48,733 nucleotides of DNA from the NCBI RefSeq assembly GCF_003601925.1, contig NZ_QZWH01000055.1, positions 1 to 48,733 on the forward strand, given 5' to 3'. The notes beneath the pieces were generated by a model. The model ran no database searches, had not been told where the DNA came from, and saw nothing but the letters and a program-made list of their open reading frames with translations. The position numbers and the translations under genes were made by a program. Source of the DNA: Buttiauxella izardii (GTDB lineage Bacteria > Pseudomonadota > Gammaproteobacteria > Enterobacterales > Enterobacteriaceae). How positions within the stretch are numbered: the stretch's first letter is position 1; every line of letters begins with the position of its first letter. Shown here in pieces: positions 1 through 8,231 of this stretch.

Positions 1-436
1 CAGAACTCACGCTCAGGATGCGGGCGGCGGAACAGCGTGTCTGGGTGCGGATATCCATTTCTTTAAGCAGCTTCGCAAAAATGTACGCGATGTCGTAGTT
101 CTGAAAGCTGCGGCAGTTCTGACGTTGTGAACTGCGCCAGAACTCGGGGTGGACGGTCATGGTGTACAGCGTCTGGTGTTTGCCGGTGTCGCCCTGTTCG
201 CAGAAGGTCACAATGCCGCACACCCGGCGCTGAAGGGTTTCCCCCTGCCAGATGGTGAGGGTGGCCATTTCGTCGAGTACCTGTTTAAAGCCAATCGCCG
301 GGTCGTTACAGGCGACGGTGATATCCAGACGAAACAGAGAAGAAAGGGACTGCTTAAGGGTAAAGCCCACCACAGCGAAGGTTTCAGCCGGAGTCCGGCC
401 AGCGGTGAAGATAAAGCGTGTGCCATCTGAAGCCAT
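1..436 (-). pseudogene. vgrG: Type VI secretion spike protein VgrG, 5' part, frameshifted and cut by the window edge
   Basis: The first 145 codons on the minus strand begin MASDGTRFIFTAGR and continue through QSLSSLFRLDITVACND and TLTIWQGETLQRRVCGIV, which is the N-terminal gp27-like domain of VgrG, the trimeric spike at the tip of the type VI secretion tube. A strong ribosome binding site (AGGAAAGGA) precedes the ATG at 436. The frame breaks near position 50. Upstream it reads AYIFAKLLKEMDI, while the continuing VgrG sequence PHPDTLFRRPHPEREF lies in the next frame. One missing C in a C-run (CCG preceded by AT instead of ATC) explains this. The gene is therefore either a pseudogene or carries a homopolymer sequencing error. 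No hcp or other T6SS core gene is visible, so it looks like an orphan vgrG. Confidence 0.85.
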
Positions 437-636
437 GATGGAAGTCCTTTCCTGTCCGTGGAGTTATTGACCAGAACGTATGGTTGAAGCACAACCATCA
501 CGCGTATAAATATAATAAAATCAACAATATATTAGATGTGAAAGATAAATTGGGAACGAGGGAGTGACTGCGACGAATGTCACAAAACCAGAAATAGGAA
601 AGCGTACAAGGTGGATGAGGAATTCAGGATAAGAAC
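437..636. other. A/T-rich leader upstream of vgrG
   Basis: This stretch holds no convincing gene. It contains a run of A/T (about 500-545) that probably carries the vgrG promoter on the minus strand. Its low GC compared with the neighbouring genes would suit H-NS silencing of a horizontally moved T6SS gene, but that is inference. Confidence 0.4.
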
Positions 637-667
637 TGCCGGATGACGCTTCGCTTATCCGGCCTAC
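637..667. repeat. REP hairpin
   Basis: GCCGGAT and ATCCGGC arms flank GACGCTTCGCTT, followed by CTAC. This is the usual REP (repetitive extragenic palindrome) arrangement between gene ends. Confidence 0.75.
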
Positions 668-675
668 TTTTGCTC

Positions 676-718
676 TCCCTCTCCTTCAAGGAGAGGGGCG
701 GGGCGGGGCGGGGTGAGG
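676..718. repeat. Palindromic CCTCTCC repeat with a (GGGGC)n tract
   Basis: The CTCTCCTTCAAGGAGAG hairpin belongs to the same repeat family found at 5902-6043 and 32029-32110. Its right arm is expanded to four GGGG runs (695-698, 700-703, 705-708, 710-713) separated by single C residues. It lies just beyond the stop of the chemotaxis gene. Confidence 0.7.
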
Positions 719-732
719 ATGGATTTACGGAA

Positions 733-2286
733 TTAACACCGAAACGTCGCCATCGCTGCGACTAAATGCTGCGATTGCTCTTCAAGGGAACGCGTGGCCG
801 CTGTTGATTCCTGAACCAATGCCGCATTTTGCTGCGCCGCTTCGTCCATCTGGCTGACCGCGATATTTACCTGCTCGATACCGTAACTTTGCTCGTTCGA
901 TGCGTTAGCGATTTCACTGACCAGCCGCGTCATGCGCATCACTTCCTCGGCGATTTCATCCATCGTTTCACCGGCTTGCTGCGCCAGTTCACGGCCTTCG
1001 CCGACGTGGTTTTGCGAGTCTGAAATTAATGTGCGGATCTCTTTGGCGGCGTCGGCGCTGCGGCTGGCGAGCGTGCGAACTTCTCCCGCTACCACCGCAA
1101 ATCCGCGCCCTTGTTCACCGGCTCGCGCCGCTTCTACCGAGGCGTTCAGCGCCAGGATATTGGTCTGGAAAGCGATGCCATCGATAACGCTGAGGATGTC
1201 GGCGATGCGATCCGAACTACTGGAGATATCGCGCATTTTTTCAATCACATAGCAGACCATTTCGCTGCCGCGATCGGCGGTATCAGAAACGTCTTTCGCC
1301 AGCTTATGCGCCTGCTCGGCGTTGTCGGCGTTCTGTTTCACCGTCGCGGTAATTTGCTCCATGCTGGCAGCGGTTTGCTCCAGAGAAGTCGCTGTGGATT
1401 CAGTACGTTGCGCAAGATTCTGGTTGCCCGCCGCCAGTTCACGGCTGCCGGTGTCGATTTGCGAACTGGCGTCGCGCACGCGGCTGACCGATTCCATCAG
1501 GGAGTCGCGCATCACGGTAATCGCCGCTGCAAGACGACCAAATTCATTATTTCCCGCCGCAGGAAGTGGCTGCGTTAAATCCCCTTTGGCGACAAATTCC
1601 AGTTGCTCAATCGACTGGTTCAACGGCTTAAGCAGTAAATGGCGCAGCGCCAGCCACACCAGCACGATGATCCCGGCGGTGAGCAAGGCCGCAATAATAA
1701 TCAGCGTCAGCACGATGGTTTTGTGCAGTTGCACTGCCGCCACTTCGCTGTTGCCGCGCTGCTCGCCCCACTGTTTGAAAATCTCCACGTCGGTATCAAA
1801 CTTTTGCGACAACGGGATCAGCGTGTGCTCAAGCAGGTCGTAGTAATCATCGGGGCTTTGTTTGGTCAGAGCGGCGAGCATCGGGTTGATACCTTTTGCG
1901 AGGTAGTCCGCATAACTCTGCGATAAGTTTTGAATCAGGCGATTGCCTTCTTCGTCGCCGACGCCGCTGTCGATAAATTCTTTGAGTTGTTGCTGCGCGG
2001 CCGTGACGTCACTGGCGACGTAATCCGTCGATTTAGTGGCATCATCCAGCAGGCCGATTTCCATCTGCCGAACCGCCTGCCCGGCACCATTACGCGCACG
2101 CAGCAAAGAGACATAGCCATCCGACAAGCGCACCATCTGCTCGCCCTGTAGGCTATTGATTTTCTGGAGTGAAGTGGAGCTTTGTTGCAGAGCGTAAATG
2201 CCCATGCCGCTGACAAATAACAACAGGAAGGTCATCACTGCCAACAGCGTCAGCAGCCCCGTGCGAATAGACAAATTTTTCAACAT
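733..2286 (-). CDS. Methyl-accepting chemotaxis protein
   Basis: A 517-residue transmembrane chemoreceptor that would signal through CheW/CheA to the flagellar motor. It has an N-terminal membrane segment (about 11-31), a periplasmic helical-bundle sensor (about 32-188), a second membrane segment (about 190-213), a HAMP linker (about 214-266) and a long cytoplasmic signalling hairpin. The tip carries the diagnostic [20 protein letters not shown] and [12 protein letters not shown] stretches. It ends in MATFRC and lacks the NWETF-type CheR/CheB docking pentapeptide of Tsr and Tar, so it is a low-abundance-type receptor that relies on others for efficient methylation. The ligand cannot be read from the sequence. 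It lies downstream of the galactofuranose transporter on the same strand, but a 79-bp gap with no overlap gives no firm sign of co-transcription. Confidence 0.93.
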   Translation of the reverse strand: MLKNLSIRTGLLTLLAVMTFLLLFVSGMGIYALQQSSTSLQKINSLQGEQMVRLSDGYVSLLRARNGAGQAVRQMEIGLLDDATKSTDYVASDVTAAQQQLKEFIDSGVGDEEGNRLIQNLSQSYADYLAKGINPMLAALTKQSPDDYYDLLEHTLIPLSQKFDTDVEIFKQWGEQRGNSEVAAVQLHKTIVLTLIIIAALLTAGIIVLVWLALRHLLLKPLNQSIEQLEFVAKGDLTQPLPAAGNNEFGRLAAAITVMRDSLMESVSRVRDASSQIDTGSRELAAGNQNLAQRTESTATSLEQTAASMEQITATVKQNADNAEQAHKLAKDVSDTADRGSEMVCYVIEKMRDISSSSDRIADILSVIDGIAFQTNILALNASVEAARAGEQGRGFAVVAGEVRTLASRSADAAKEIRTLISDSQNHVGEGRELAQQAGETMDEIAEEVMRMTRLVSEIANASNEQSYGIEQVNIAVSQMDEAAQQNAALVQESTAATRSLEEQSQHLVAAMATFRC

Positions 2287-2365
2287 GCTCTTTTCCCGGT
2301 GACAAAACGATAGAAACGATGGAGATGTTATCGACCGTCACCGGGTAAACATTAGGCAAAGCGGT

Positions 2366-3367
2366 TCAGCTTTGACCGGGCGTTACGTTAATGCGCTTCA
2401 CTGGCGAGCTTTGGCGGTTTTCCCACAGCACCGTCAGACCGCGTTGCAGGGCGATGAAAATGAACAGCAAAATGCCGATAGCGATTTTCGTCCACCAGGA
2501 ACTAAGCGTGCCGTCAAAGTTAATGTAGGTCTGGATAAGTCCCTGAATCGCCACACCAAAGAGCGTGCCGAGCACCGTTCCAACTCCTCCGCTTAACAGC
2601 GTGCCGCCGATAACGACGGAGGCAATCGCATCCAGCTCAACACCCATTCCCGCCAGCGCGTAACCCGCTGAGGTATATAGCGAAAAGACGATTCCGGCGA
2701 GTGTCGCAAGCCCGGTGGAAAGCATGTAAATACGCACTGTGGTGCTGCGCGTGGAAATCCCCATCAGGTTTGCGGAAGTGGCATTGCCGCCAATCGCGTA
2801 AACCTGGTTGCCAAAGCGGGTGCGGTGCGCGAGGAAAATCCCGATCACCACCACGGCTAACATCAACAAGCCCATCGCACTTAACCGCCCGCCACCAGGA
2901 ATGCGCCAGGCCAGATTGGAAAGCGTATCGTAAATCGGGTGATCAATCGGAATCGACTCTTCCGACACCAGATAACTCACCCCTCGCAGGAAGAACATGC
3001 CCGCCAGCGTGATAATAAACGCCGGGATTTTTAGCGCATCGATAAGCAACCCCATAAATGCGCCGAACGCGCAGCCCATCACCAGCACCAGCGGGAAGGC
3101 CACCAGCGGCGAAAGCCCCCAGAAACCAATCGCTTTTGCGAGGAATACCCCAGTAAACGCGATCACCGAGCCGACGGAAAGATCGATGCCACCGGAGAGG
3201 ATCACAAAAGTCATGCCGACGGCGATGATCCCGAGAAATGCGTTATCAGTCAGAATGTTGCAAATCACTCGCGTGGACGCAAAACCGGGGAATTGCGTCA
3301 GGCAGTACAGATATCCCAGCACAAACACCGCCAGGGTAATCATCAACGGTAAGTTACGTTTGATCAT
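2366..3367 (-). CDS. yjfF: Galactofuranose ABC transporter permease YjfF
   Basis: One of two permease subunits of the YtfQ-YtfR-YtfT-YjfF importer, which brings galactofuranose across the inner membrane. The 333-residue protein is hydrophobic throughout and carries the branched-chain/ribose-type permease signatures AVGMTFVILSGGIDLSVGSV and ELDAIASVVIGGTLLSGGVG. It ends GLTVLWENRQSSPVKR, very close to the E. coli protein. I place the start at the ATG giving MIKRNLPLMIT, which matches E. coli and overlaps the end of ytfT by 14 nt; an upstream extension (MLCSKDSVA) exists but lies wholly within ytfT. It is the last gene of the transporter operon. Confidence 0.96.
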   Translation of the reverse strand: MIKRNLPLMITLAVFVLGYLYCLTQFPGFASTRVICNILTDNAFLGIIAVGMTFVILSGGIDLSVGSVIAFTGVFLAKAIGFWGLSPLVAFPLVLVMGCAFGAFMGLLIDALKIPAFIITLAGMFFLRGVSYLVSEESIPIDHPIYDTLSNLAWRIPGGGRLSAMGLLMLAVVVIGIFLAHRTRFGNQVYAIGGNATSANLMGISTRSTTVRIYMLSTGLATLAGIVFSLYTSAGYALAGMGVELDAIASVVIGGTLLSGGVGTVLGTLFGVAIQGLIQTYINFDGTLSSWWTKIAIGILLFIFIALQRGLTVLWENRQSSPVKRINVTPGQS

Positions 3368-4385
3368 GGCGACGGAGTCCTTTGAGCAGAGCAATAAAAC
3401 GCGGCGACTGAACGATCAGCACGCACATCACGACCACCGCTTTCACCACCTGGTTGAGCTCAGGCGGGAAGCCGGAGAGCAAAATACCGGTGTTCATCCC
3501 CTGGATAATCAGCGCGCCAATCACCGAAAGCGCGATGTTAAAGCGCCCACCCATCAGCGAGCCGCCACCGATCACCACCGCCAGAATGGCGTCCAGTTCC
3601 AGCCACAATCCGGCGTTATTAGCATCCGCGCCGCGAATGTCGGCAGCGACAATAATCCCGGCAATCGCTGCACACAGGCCACTTAATACGTAAGTTAGCA
3701 TCACGACAATGCGCGTATTTACCCCGGCATTTTTCGCCGCGCGAATGTTAATCCCCACGGATTCAATAAACAGGCCCAGCGCGGTTTTGCGGGTAAACAG
3801 CCAGAAAATCAGCAGCGTTGCCAGCACGATAATCACGGGCGTCGGGAAGAAGAACAGCGAACCGCTGCCAAGATACGAGAGGTTTGGCGAGTTGAACGTG
3901 ACGATTTGCCCGGCGGTAATCAACTGCGCCACGCCGCGCCCGGCGACCATCAGAATCAGCGTGGCAACAAACGGCTGAATTTTCAGGATGGCGACCAGAA
4001 TCCCGTTCCACAAACCCGCCAGCACACCGACGCCCAGCGAGGCCAGGATCACCACCGTCAGGCTGTGGCCGTCAACGGTGAGCGTTGCCGCCGTGGCTCC
4101 GGCAATCGCCATCACCGCACCCACGGAAAGATCGATGCCGCCGGTTGCGATCACCAGCGTCATACCAATCGCCAATAATGCGACCGGTGCCGCACGGTTA
4201 AGAATGTCTATTGGGCTGCCGAACAGCCGCCCGTTTTGCACTACGATATCGAAGAAATGGTTGGCGACCAGGCTGTCGACCAACAGCACCAGCACCAGCG
4301 CGACTAACTGCGGAATACCCGGCGGCCAGCGAAAACTTCGCTTCGGCTTTTCGGCATCCACTTGCGGCAATGAACGAGACATCAC
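3354..4385 (-). CDS. ytfT: Galactofuranose ABC transporter permease YtfT
   Basis: Inner-membrane permease of the galactofuranose importer, partner of YjfF and of the ATPase YtfR. The 343-residue protein has a short charged cytoplasmic N-terminus (RSLPQVDAEKPKRSFRWPPG) followed by multiple membrane spans. It carries LAIGMTLVIATGGIDLSVGA and ELDAILAVVIGGGSLMGGRF, the paired permease signatures of the ribose/galactose family. It starts 11 nt after the ytfR stop and overlaps yjfF, so the three genes are translationally linked. Two adjacent Met codons (MM) allow a one-codon uncertainty in the start. Confidence 0.96.
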   Translation of the reverse strand: MMSRSLPQVDAEKPKRSFRWPPGIPQLVALVLVLLVDSLVANHFFDIVVQNGRLFGSPIDILNRAAPVALLAIGMTLVIATGGIDLSVGAVMAIAGATAATLTVDGHSLTVVILASLGVGVLAGLWNGILVAILKIQPFVATLILMVAGRGVAQLITAGQIVTFNSPNLSYLGSGSLFFFPTPVIIVLATLLIFWLFTRKTALGLFIESVGINIRAAKNAGVNTRIVVMLTYVLSGLCAAIAGIIVAADIRGADANNAGLWLELDAILAVVIGGGSLMGGRFNIALSVIGALIIQGMNTGILLSGFPPELNQVVKAVVVMCVLIVQSPRFIALLKGLRRHDQT

Positions 4386-4396
4386 GTTTTACTCCT

Positions 4397-5896
4397 TTAT
4401 GCCGCAATGGCATTCATAATTGCCGATACGGAAAGCTCGTCGAGCGGGATCTCCGCCACTTGTTGCCGGTCGCGCATGATGATCACGCGATCCGCATAAC
4501 CCACCAGCTCCTCCAGTTCGGAAGAGATAACCAGCAGCGCCAGGCCATCGGCGCAGAGTGTTTCGATCAGACGGATGATTTCTGCGTGTGCGCCGACGTC
4601 GATGCCACGCGTCGGTTCGTCGAGGATCAGGAACTGCGGTTTGGTCAGCAGCCAGCGTGAGAGCAGCACTTTTTGCTGATTGCCGCCGGAGAGAAATTCA
4701 ATCGGTTGATCCGGGCCAGGCGTGCGAATCCCCAACTGGCGGATAAAGCGTTCGGCTATCTGGTATTGCTCCCGTTTCGGGATCGGGCGCAGCCAGCCGC
4801 GCTGGGCCTGCAACGCCAGAATGATGTTTTCGCGCACCGAGGCGGCGGCAATAATGCCGTCGGTTTTGCGATCTTCCGGGCAAAAACCGATGCCCAGCGA
4901 CGAGGCTTTGTGTGGCGATCGTAAGTTTTGCGGTTTGCCTTTGATCCACGCATTACCGCTGTCTGCGGGCTTGATCCCAAAAATGACTTCGGCGGTTTCG
5001 GTTCGGCCCGATCCTAACAAACCCGCCAGGCCAACGATCTCACCTGGGCGAACTTCTAAATCAAACGGATTGATCACCCCTTTCTTGCCGAAATCTTTAA
5101 ACGCGGCGACCGGTTTGTCGCTCAGTAAGGTGCGGCCTGCGCGGTTCAGCGCGTTGGATTCCAGTTCGCGCCCGAGCATCATTTTCACCAGTTCGATCTG
5201 CGGCAGATCTTTAGTTGCCCGCGTGCCGACGAACATGCCGTTACGCAGCACGGTGATGCGATCGGTGACTTCGTAAACCTGATCGAGAAAGTGAGTGACG
5301 AAAATCAGGCTGACGCCCTGGTCGCGCAACTGGCGCATCAGGGTGAACAGCATTTCGACTTCTTTGGTGTCGAGGCTGGCGGTGGGTTCGTCGAGGATCA
5401 GTACTTTGGCGGAGAGATCGATCGCCCGGCAAATAGCGACGATTTGCTGCATCGCCACGGAATAGCGGTTGAGCGGCTCGGCGACATCCAGTGAGAAACC
5501 GTAGGATTCCATCAGGCGCGTGGCCCGCTTTTCCATCTCTTTGCGTTGTAAAAACCCAAAGCGGCGCGGCTCGCGGCCAATAAACAGGTTATCCGCCACC
5601 GACATATTTGGCAGCAGGTTCACTTCCTGGTAGACGGTGCCGATGCCAAGCTGTTGCGCATGAGCGGTGTTTTTCGGTGAGATCAATTCACCTTCAAGGT
5701 AAATGTTGCCGCTATCGCGTTGATAAACTCCGGTTAGCGCTTTGATAAGCGTGGATTTACCCGCGCCGTTTTCACCGAGCAGCGCCATGATTTCGCCGCG
5801 ATTGAGGCTGAAATCCACTTTATCGAGCGCTTTGACCCCGGGGAAATGTTTGGTTAAGCCTTCCGTGCGCAGAATTTCCTGATTGTTTGTGTTCAT
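4397..5896 (-). CDS. ytfR: Galactofuranose ABC transporter ATP-binding protein YtfR
   Basis: Duplicated ABC ATPase (499 residues) that powers galactofuranose import. The N-terminal half has Walker A GENGAGKST, a Q-loop region YQEVNLLPNMSV and Walker B VLILDEPTASLD. The C-terminal half has a degenerate Walker A (GLLGSGRTE), signature LSGGNQQK and Walker B FLILDEPTRGID. One canonical and one degenerate site is the normal arrangement for the RbsA/MglA/XylG class of sugar ATPases. Length and sequence match E. coli YtfR (500 residues). A 155-bp repeat array separates it from ytfQ upstream, so ytfR is probably expressed at a lower level than the binding protein. Confidence 0.97.
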   Translation of the reverse strand: MNTNNQEILRTEGLTKHFPGVKALDKVDFSLNRGEIMALLGENGAGKSTLIKALTGVYQRDSGNIYLEGELISPKNTAHAQQLGIGTVYQEVNLLPNMSVADNLFIGREPRRFGFLQRKEMEKRATRLMESYGFSLDVAEPLNRYSVAMQQIVAICRAIDLSAKVLILDEPTASLDTKEVEMLFTLMRQLRDQGVSLIFVTHFLDQVYEVTDRITVLRNGMFVGTRATKDLPQIELVKMMLGRELESNALNRAGRTLLSDKPVAAFKDFGKKGVINPFDLEVRPGEIVGLAGLLGSGRTETAEVIFGIKPADSGNAWIKGKPQNLRSPHKASSLGIGFCPEDRKTDGIIAAASVRENIILALQAQRGWLRPIPKREQYQIAERFIRQLGIRTPGPDQPIEFLSGGNQQKVLLSRWLLTKPQFLILDEPTRGIDVGAHAEIIRLIETLCADGLALLVISSELEELVGYADRVIIMRDRQQVAEIPLDELSVSAIMNAIAA

Positions 5897-5901
5897 TAAA
5901 T

Positions 5902-6043
5902 CACCCTCACCCCGGCCCTCTCCCTGAGGGAGAGGGGGAAAACAAAATCAACACCACTCTCGATCCAATCCCCTCTCCCTCAGGAGAGGGAGAAAACTGA
6001 TCCAGTCCCCTCTCCCTCAGGGAGAGGGTTAGGGTGAGGGTGG
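5902..6043. repeat. Array of three CCTCTCCC hairpins between ytfQ and ytfR
   Basis: Three consecutive palindromes of the type CCCTCTCCC-TCAG-GGGAGAGGG sit at about 5917-5937, 5971-5990 and 6007-6028. The array starts with CACCCTCACCCC and ends with AGGGTGAGGGTGG, so the whole unit is itself an inverted repeat. The same family occurs at 676-718, 32029-32110 and the right edge of the window. Inside an operon such hairpins usually act as partial terminators or mRNA 3'-end stabilisers. Confidence 0.85.
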
Positions 6044-6051
6044 TTTACACC

Positions 6052-7008
6052 TTAGTAGCCCATCGATTTTTTCTTCTCGAGCTCTTCTTTTGCGGTATCC
6101 GGGAGATACAACGTTGATTTAGTAATAGTCACTTTTTCCGGCATGGTGCCGTCTTTCTTGAACTTCTCGAGCGCGTCAAATGCCGGGCCTGCCATGTTTG
6201 GCGTCAGCTCTACGCTGGCGTTCGCTTCGCCATCGATCATTGCTTTATAGATATCCGGCACGCCGTCGATAGAACCGGTCAGGATGTCTTTGCCTGGTTT
6301 CAGGCCCGCTTCTTTGATGGCCTGAATGGCCCCGATCACCATGTCATCGTTATGCGCGTAAACCATGCAGATATTTTTGCCGTTGTTCTCGGCTTTGATG
6401 AAGCTCTCCATGACTTCTTTCCCTTTGCTGCGGGTAAAGTCGCCAGACTGGGAACGAATGATTTTCACGTTAGACGCTTTGGAAATCGCATCGGCAAAGC
6501 CTTTCTTACGGTCGATTGCCACGCTCGCGCCCACGGTGCCTTGCAGCTCAACGACATTACATTGTTTGCCGTTCAGCTCTTTGAGCAGCCACTCGCCAAT
6601 CAACTGACCTTCCAGCACGTTGTTGGCGGTCACCACCGTCATGTACAGCGATTTGTCTTTCACATCGATATTACGGTCGAGCAGGAATACCGGGATTTTT
6701 GCCTCTTTTGCTTCTTGTAATACAGGCTCCCAACCCGTGGCGACGATTGGCGCGATGAAGATTGCGTCTACGCCCTGGGCGATAAATGAACGGACTGCTT
6801 TAATCTGGTTTTCTTGTTTTTGTTGTCCATCAGCGATTTTCAGCGTGATGCCACGTTTCTGAGCTTCGCTCTTTGCAACCGACGTTTCTGCCGCACGCCA
6901 GCCGGATTCAGATCCTACTTGCGAAAATCCGACCGTTAACGGAGCCGCTATCGCCATAGACGACATAGCGGCGGAGACAGCAGAGACCAAAAGTAAGCGC
7001 TTCCACAT
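6052..7008 (-). CDS. ytfQ: Galactofuranose-binding periplasmic protein YtfQ
   Basis: Periplasmic substrate-binding protein (318 residues) that delivers galactofuranose to YtfT/YjfF. It has a Sec signal peptide (MWKRLLLVSAVSAAMSSMAIA, cleavage before APLTVGF) and a type-1 periplasmic-binding fold. Conserved stretches include VGFSQVGSESGWRAA, DAIFIAPIVATGWEPVL, VYAHNDDMVIGAIQAI and TGSIDGVPDIYKAMIDG. First gene of its operon and divergent from ppa. A good GalR/GalS-type operator and a CRP-like site lie upstream, which fits sugar-responsive control. Confidence 0.97.
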   Translation of the reverse strand: MWKRLLLVSAVSAAMSSMAIAAPLTVGFSQVGSESGWRAAETSVAKSEAQKRGITLKIADGQQKQENQIKAVRSFIAQGVDAIFIAPIVATGWEPVLQEAKEAKIPVFLLDRNIDVKDKSLYMTVVTANNVLEGQLIGEWLLKELNGKQCNVVELQGTVGASVAIDRKKGFADAISKASNVKIIRSQSGDFTRSKGKEVMESFIKAENNGKNICMVYAHNDDMVIGAIQAIKEAGLKPGKDILTGSIDGVPDIYKAMIDGEANASVELTPNMAGPAFDALEKFKKDGTMPEKVTITKSTLYLPDTAKEELEKKKSMGY

Positions 7009-7058
7009 AGGTACATCCTCGTAGGTTTATTGTTGGGTAATTTCTGACCTTCGAAAAA

Positions 7059-7064
7059 ACTATA
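7059..7064 (-). promoter_or_regulatory. Probable -10 element of the ytfQ promoter
   Basis: TATAGT on the minus strand, about 50 bp upstream of the ytfQ start. No good -35 lies at 16-18 bp, which would fit activator-dependent transcription from the CRP-like site just upstream. Confidence 0.4.
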
Positions 7065-7082
7065 GACGACGTGTGAGGTAAC

Positions 7083-7104
7083 AAAATGAGTTACATCACA
7101 ATTC
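7083..7104 (-). promoter_or_regulatory. CRP-like site upstream of ytfQ
   Basis: Minus-strand TTGTGATGTAACTCATTT has the TGTGA half-site, a 6-bp spacer and a partial TCAnnTTT half, and sits upstream of the putative -10. CRP control is inferred from this match and from the sugar-uptake function. Confidence 0.45.
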
Positions 7105-7123
7105 AAACAACTCACTAGCATCT

Positions 7124-7139
7124 TTGTAACCGCTTACAC
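7124..7139. promoter_or_regulatory. Predicted GalR/GalS operator upstream of ytfQ
   Basis: TTGTAACCGCTTACAC matches the GalR/GalS consensus GTGTAANCGNTTACAC at every defined position except the first. It lies 116 bp upstream of ytfQ. Galactose-type repressor control is inferred. Confidence 0.6.
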
Positions 7140-7234
7140 ATCCTTATAAAGGAAACGGCTATGTTTATGGATTTTCCCGTTGTCGGAGGGCTCTGAAAAG
7201 GGCGTTGGGGCAAAGACGGGGGCAAAAAGAGGCG

Positions 7235-7262
7235 GAGACATTTAAATCGAGTTAGCTATAAT
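7235..7262 (+). promoter_or_regulatory. ppa promoter
   Basis: A perfect -10 TATAAT (7257-7262) with a 16-bp spacer from GAGACA (7235-7240, four of six matches to TTGACA). It lies 40 bp before the ppa start codon and looks like a strong constitutive sigma-70 promoter. Confidence 0.7.
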
Positions 7263-7301
7263 ACCGGGCACTTGAATGACACCAGTTTAAAGGAAAAAGA
7301 C

Positions 7302-7829
7302 ATGAGCTTACTCAACGTCCCTGCGGGCAAAGATCTGCCAGAAGACATCTACGTTGTTATCGAAATCCCAGCAAACGCTGACCCTATCAAATATGAAATT
7401 GATAAAGACACCGGCGCGCTGTTCGTTGACCGTTTCATGTCCACCGCAATGTTCTATCCGTGCAACTACGGCTACATCAACCACACCCTGTCTTTAGACG
7501 GTGACCCGGTTGACGTTCTGGTTCCAACTCCATACCCACTGCAACCTGGTTCTGTGATTCGTTGCCGTCCAGTTGGCGTGCTGAAAATGACTGACGAAGC
7601 GGGCGAAGATGCCAAGCTGGTTGCGGTTCCGCACACCAAACTGAGCAAAGAATACGATCACATCAAAGATGTGAACGACCTGCCAGAACTGCTGAAAGCG
7701 CAGATCTCCCACTTCTTCGAGCAGTACAAAGCGCTCGAAAAAGGCAAATGGGTTAAAGTTGAAGGCTGGGACGACGCAGCAGCAGCGAAAGCTGAAATCA
7801 TCGCCTCCTTCGAGCGCGCTAAGAAGTAA
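7302..7829 (+). CDS. ppa: Inorganic pyrophosphatase
   Basis: Family I soluble inorganic pyrophosphatase, which hydrolyses PPi to two phosphates and so drives nucleic acid and other biosyntheses. The 175-residue protein is nearly identical to E. coli Ppa. It contains the metal-binding signature [11 protein letters not shown] with Asp66, Asp68 and Asp71, and the substrate residues in [15 protein letters not shown] and [10 protein letters not shown]. The ATG at 7302 follows AAAGGAAAAAGAC. An in-frame TTG ten codons upstream would add [10 protein letters not shown] and is rejected because it lies on the wrong side of that binding site. The gene has a strong promoter and its own terminator. Confidence 0.98.
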   Translation: MSLLNVPAGKDLPEDIYVVIEIPANADPIKYEIDKDTGALFVDRFMSTAMFYPCNYGYINHTLSLDGDPVDVLVPTPYPLQPGSVIRCRPVGVLKMTDEAGEDAKLVAVPHTKLSKEYDHIKDVNDLPELLKAQISHFFEQYKALEKGKWVKVEGWDDAAAAKAEIIASFERAKK

Positions 7830-7855
7830 TTCTCGCCTCGCTGAATGCTTGTGAA

Positions 7856-7882
7856 AACACCGCCAATTGGCGGTGTTTTTTT
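7856..7882 (+). terminator. ppa terminator, shared with chpB
   Basis: Stem AACACCGCC / GGCGGTGTT with an AATT loop, followed by seven T residues. The T-run overlaps the stop codon of the convergent chpB gene. Confidence 0.9.
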
Positions 7883-8231
7883 ATGCCGCAATAGCCTGAA
7901 GACGCATCAACGTTTCTTCGATTATTTCAACTGGCGCAACCTCAATTTTACGTGCGCCTCGTGATATCAAATCGAGAGACTTCACATGATTGACCAACAC
8001 AACCCCGCTAATATCCGTGCCACTTCCGCTCAGTGATACGGCAAAACCTGCCATTCTGGCAAAGCTTCCGCCCTGAGAAATCGGAGCAACCAATGCCAGA
8101 CCACAGCGGTTAAAGGCTCTTGTCGATAAAACCAGGGCGGGTCGATTCGCTCCCTGCTGTTCGTGGCCTATGGCGGGTTCAAAACTCATGAGGATGATAT
8201 CCCCACGCTCAAATCCTTTACGAGTCACCAT
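7881..8231 (-). CDS. chpB: ChpB toxin, MazF-family mRNA interferase
   Basis: Endoribonuclease toxin that cleaves mRNA and arrests growth when its antitoxin ChpS is lost. The 116-residue protein has the MazF/PemK fold signatures ERGDIILMSF (E. coli ChpB: ERGDIVLVGF), HEQQGANRPALVLS, APISQGGSFAR and GVVLVNHVKSLDL, at the same length as E. coli ChpB. Its start overlaps the end of the antitoxin gene by 7 nt, the usual toxin-antitoxin coupling. It sits between ytfP and ppa, as in E. coli. Catalytic-region residues (Arg of GANRPAL, Ser/Thr after it) are present, so the toxin looks intact. Confidence 0.93.
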   Translation of the reverse strand: MVTRKGFERGDIILMSFEPAIGHEQQGANRPALVLSTRAFNRCGLALVAPISQGGSFARMAGFAVSLSGSGTDISGVVLVNHVKSLDLISRGARKIEVAPVEIIEETLMRLQAIAA

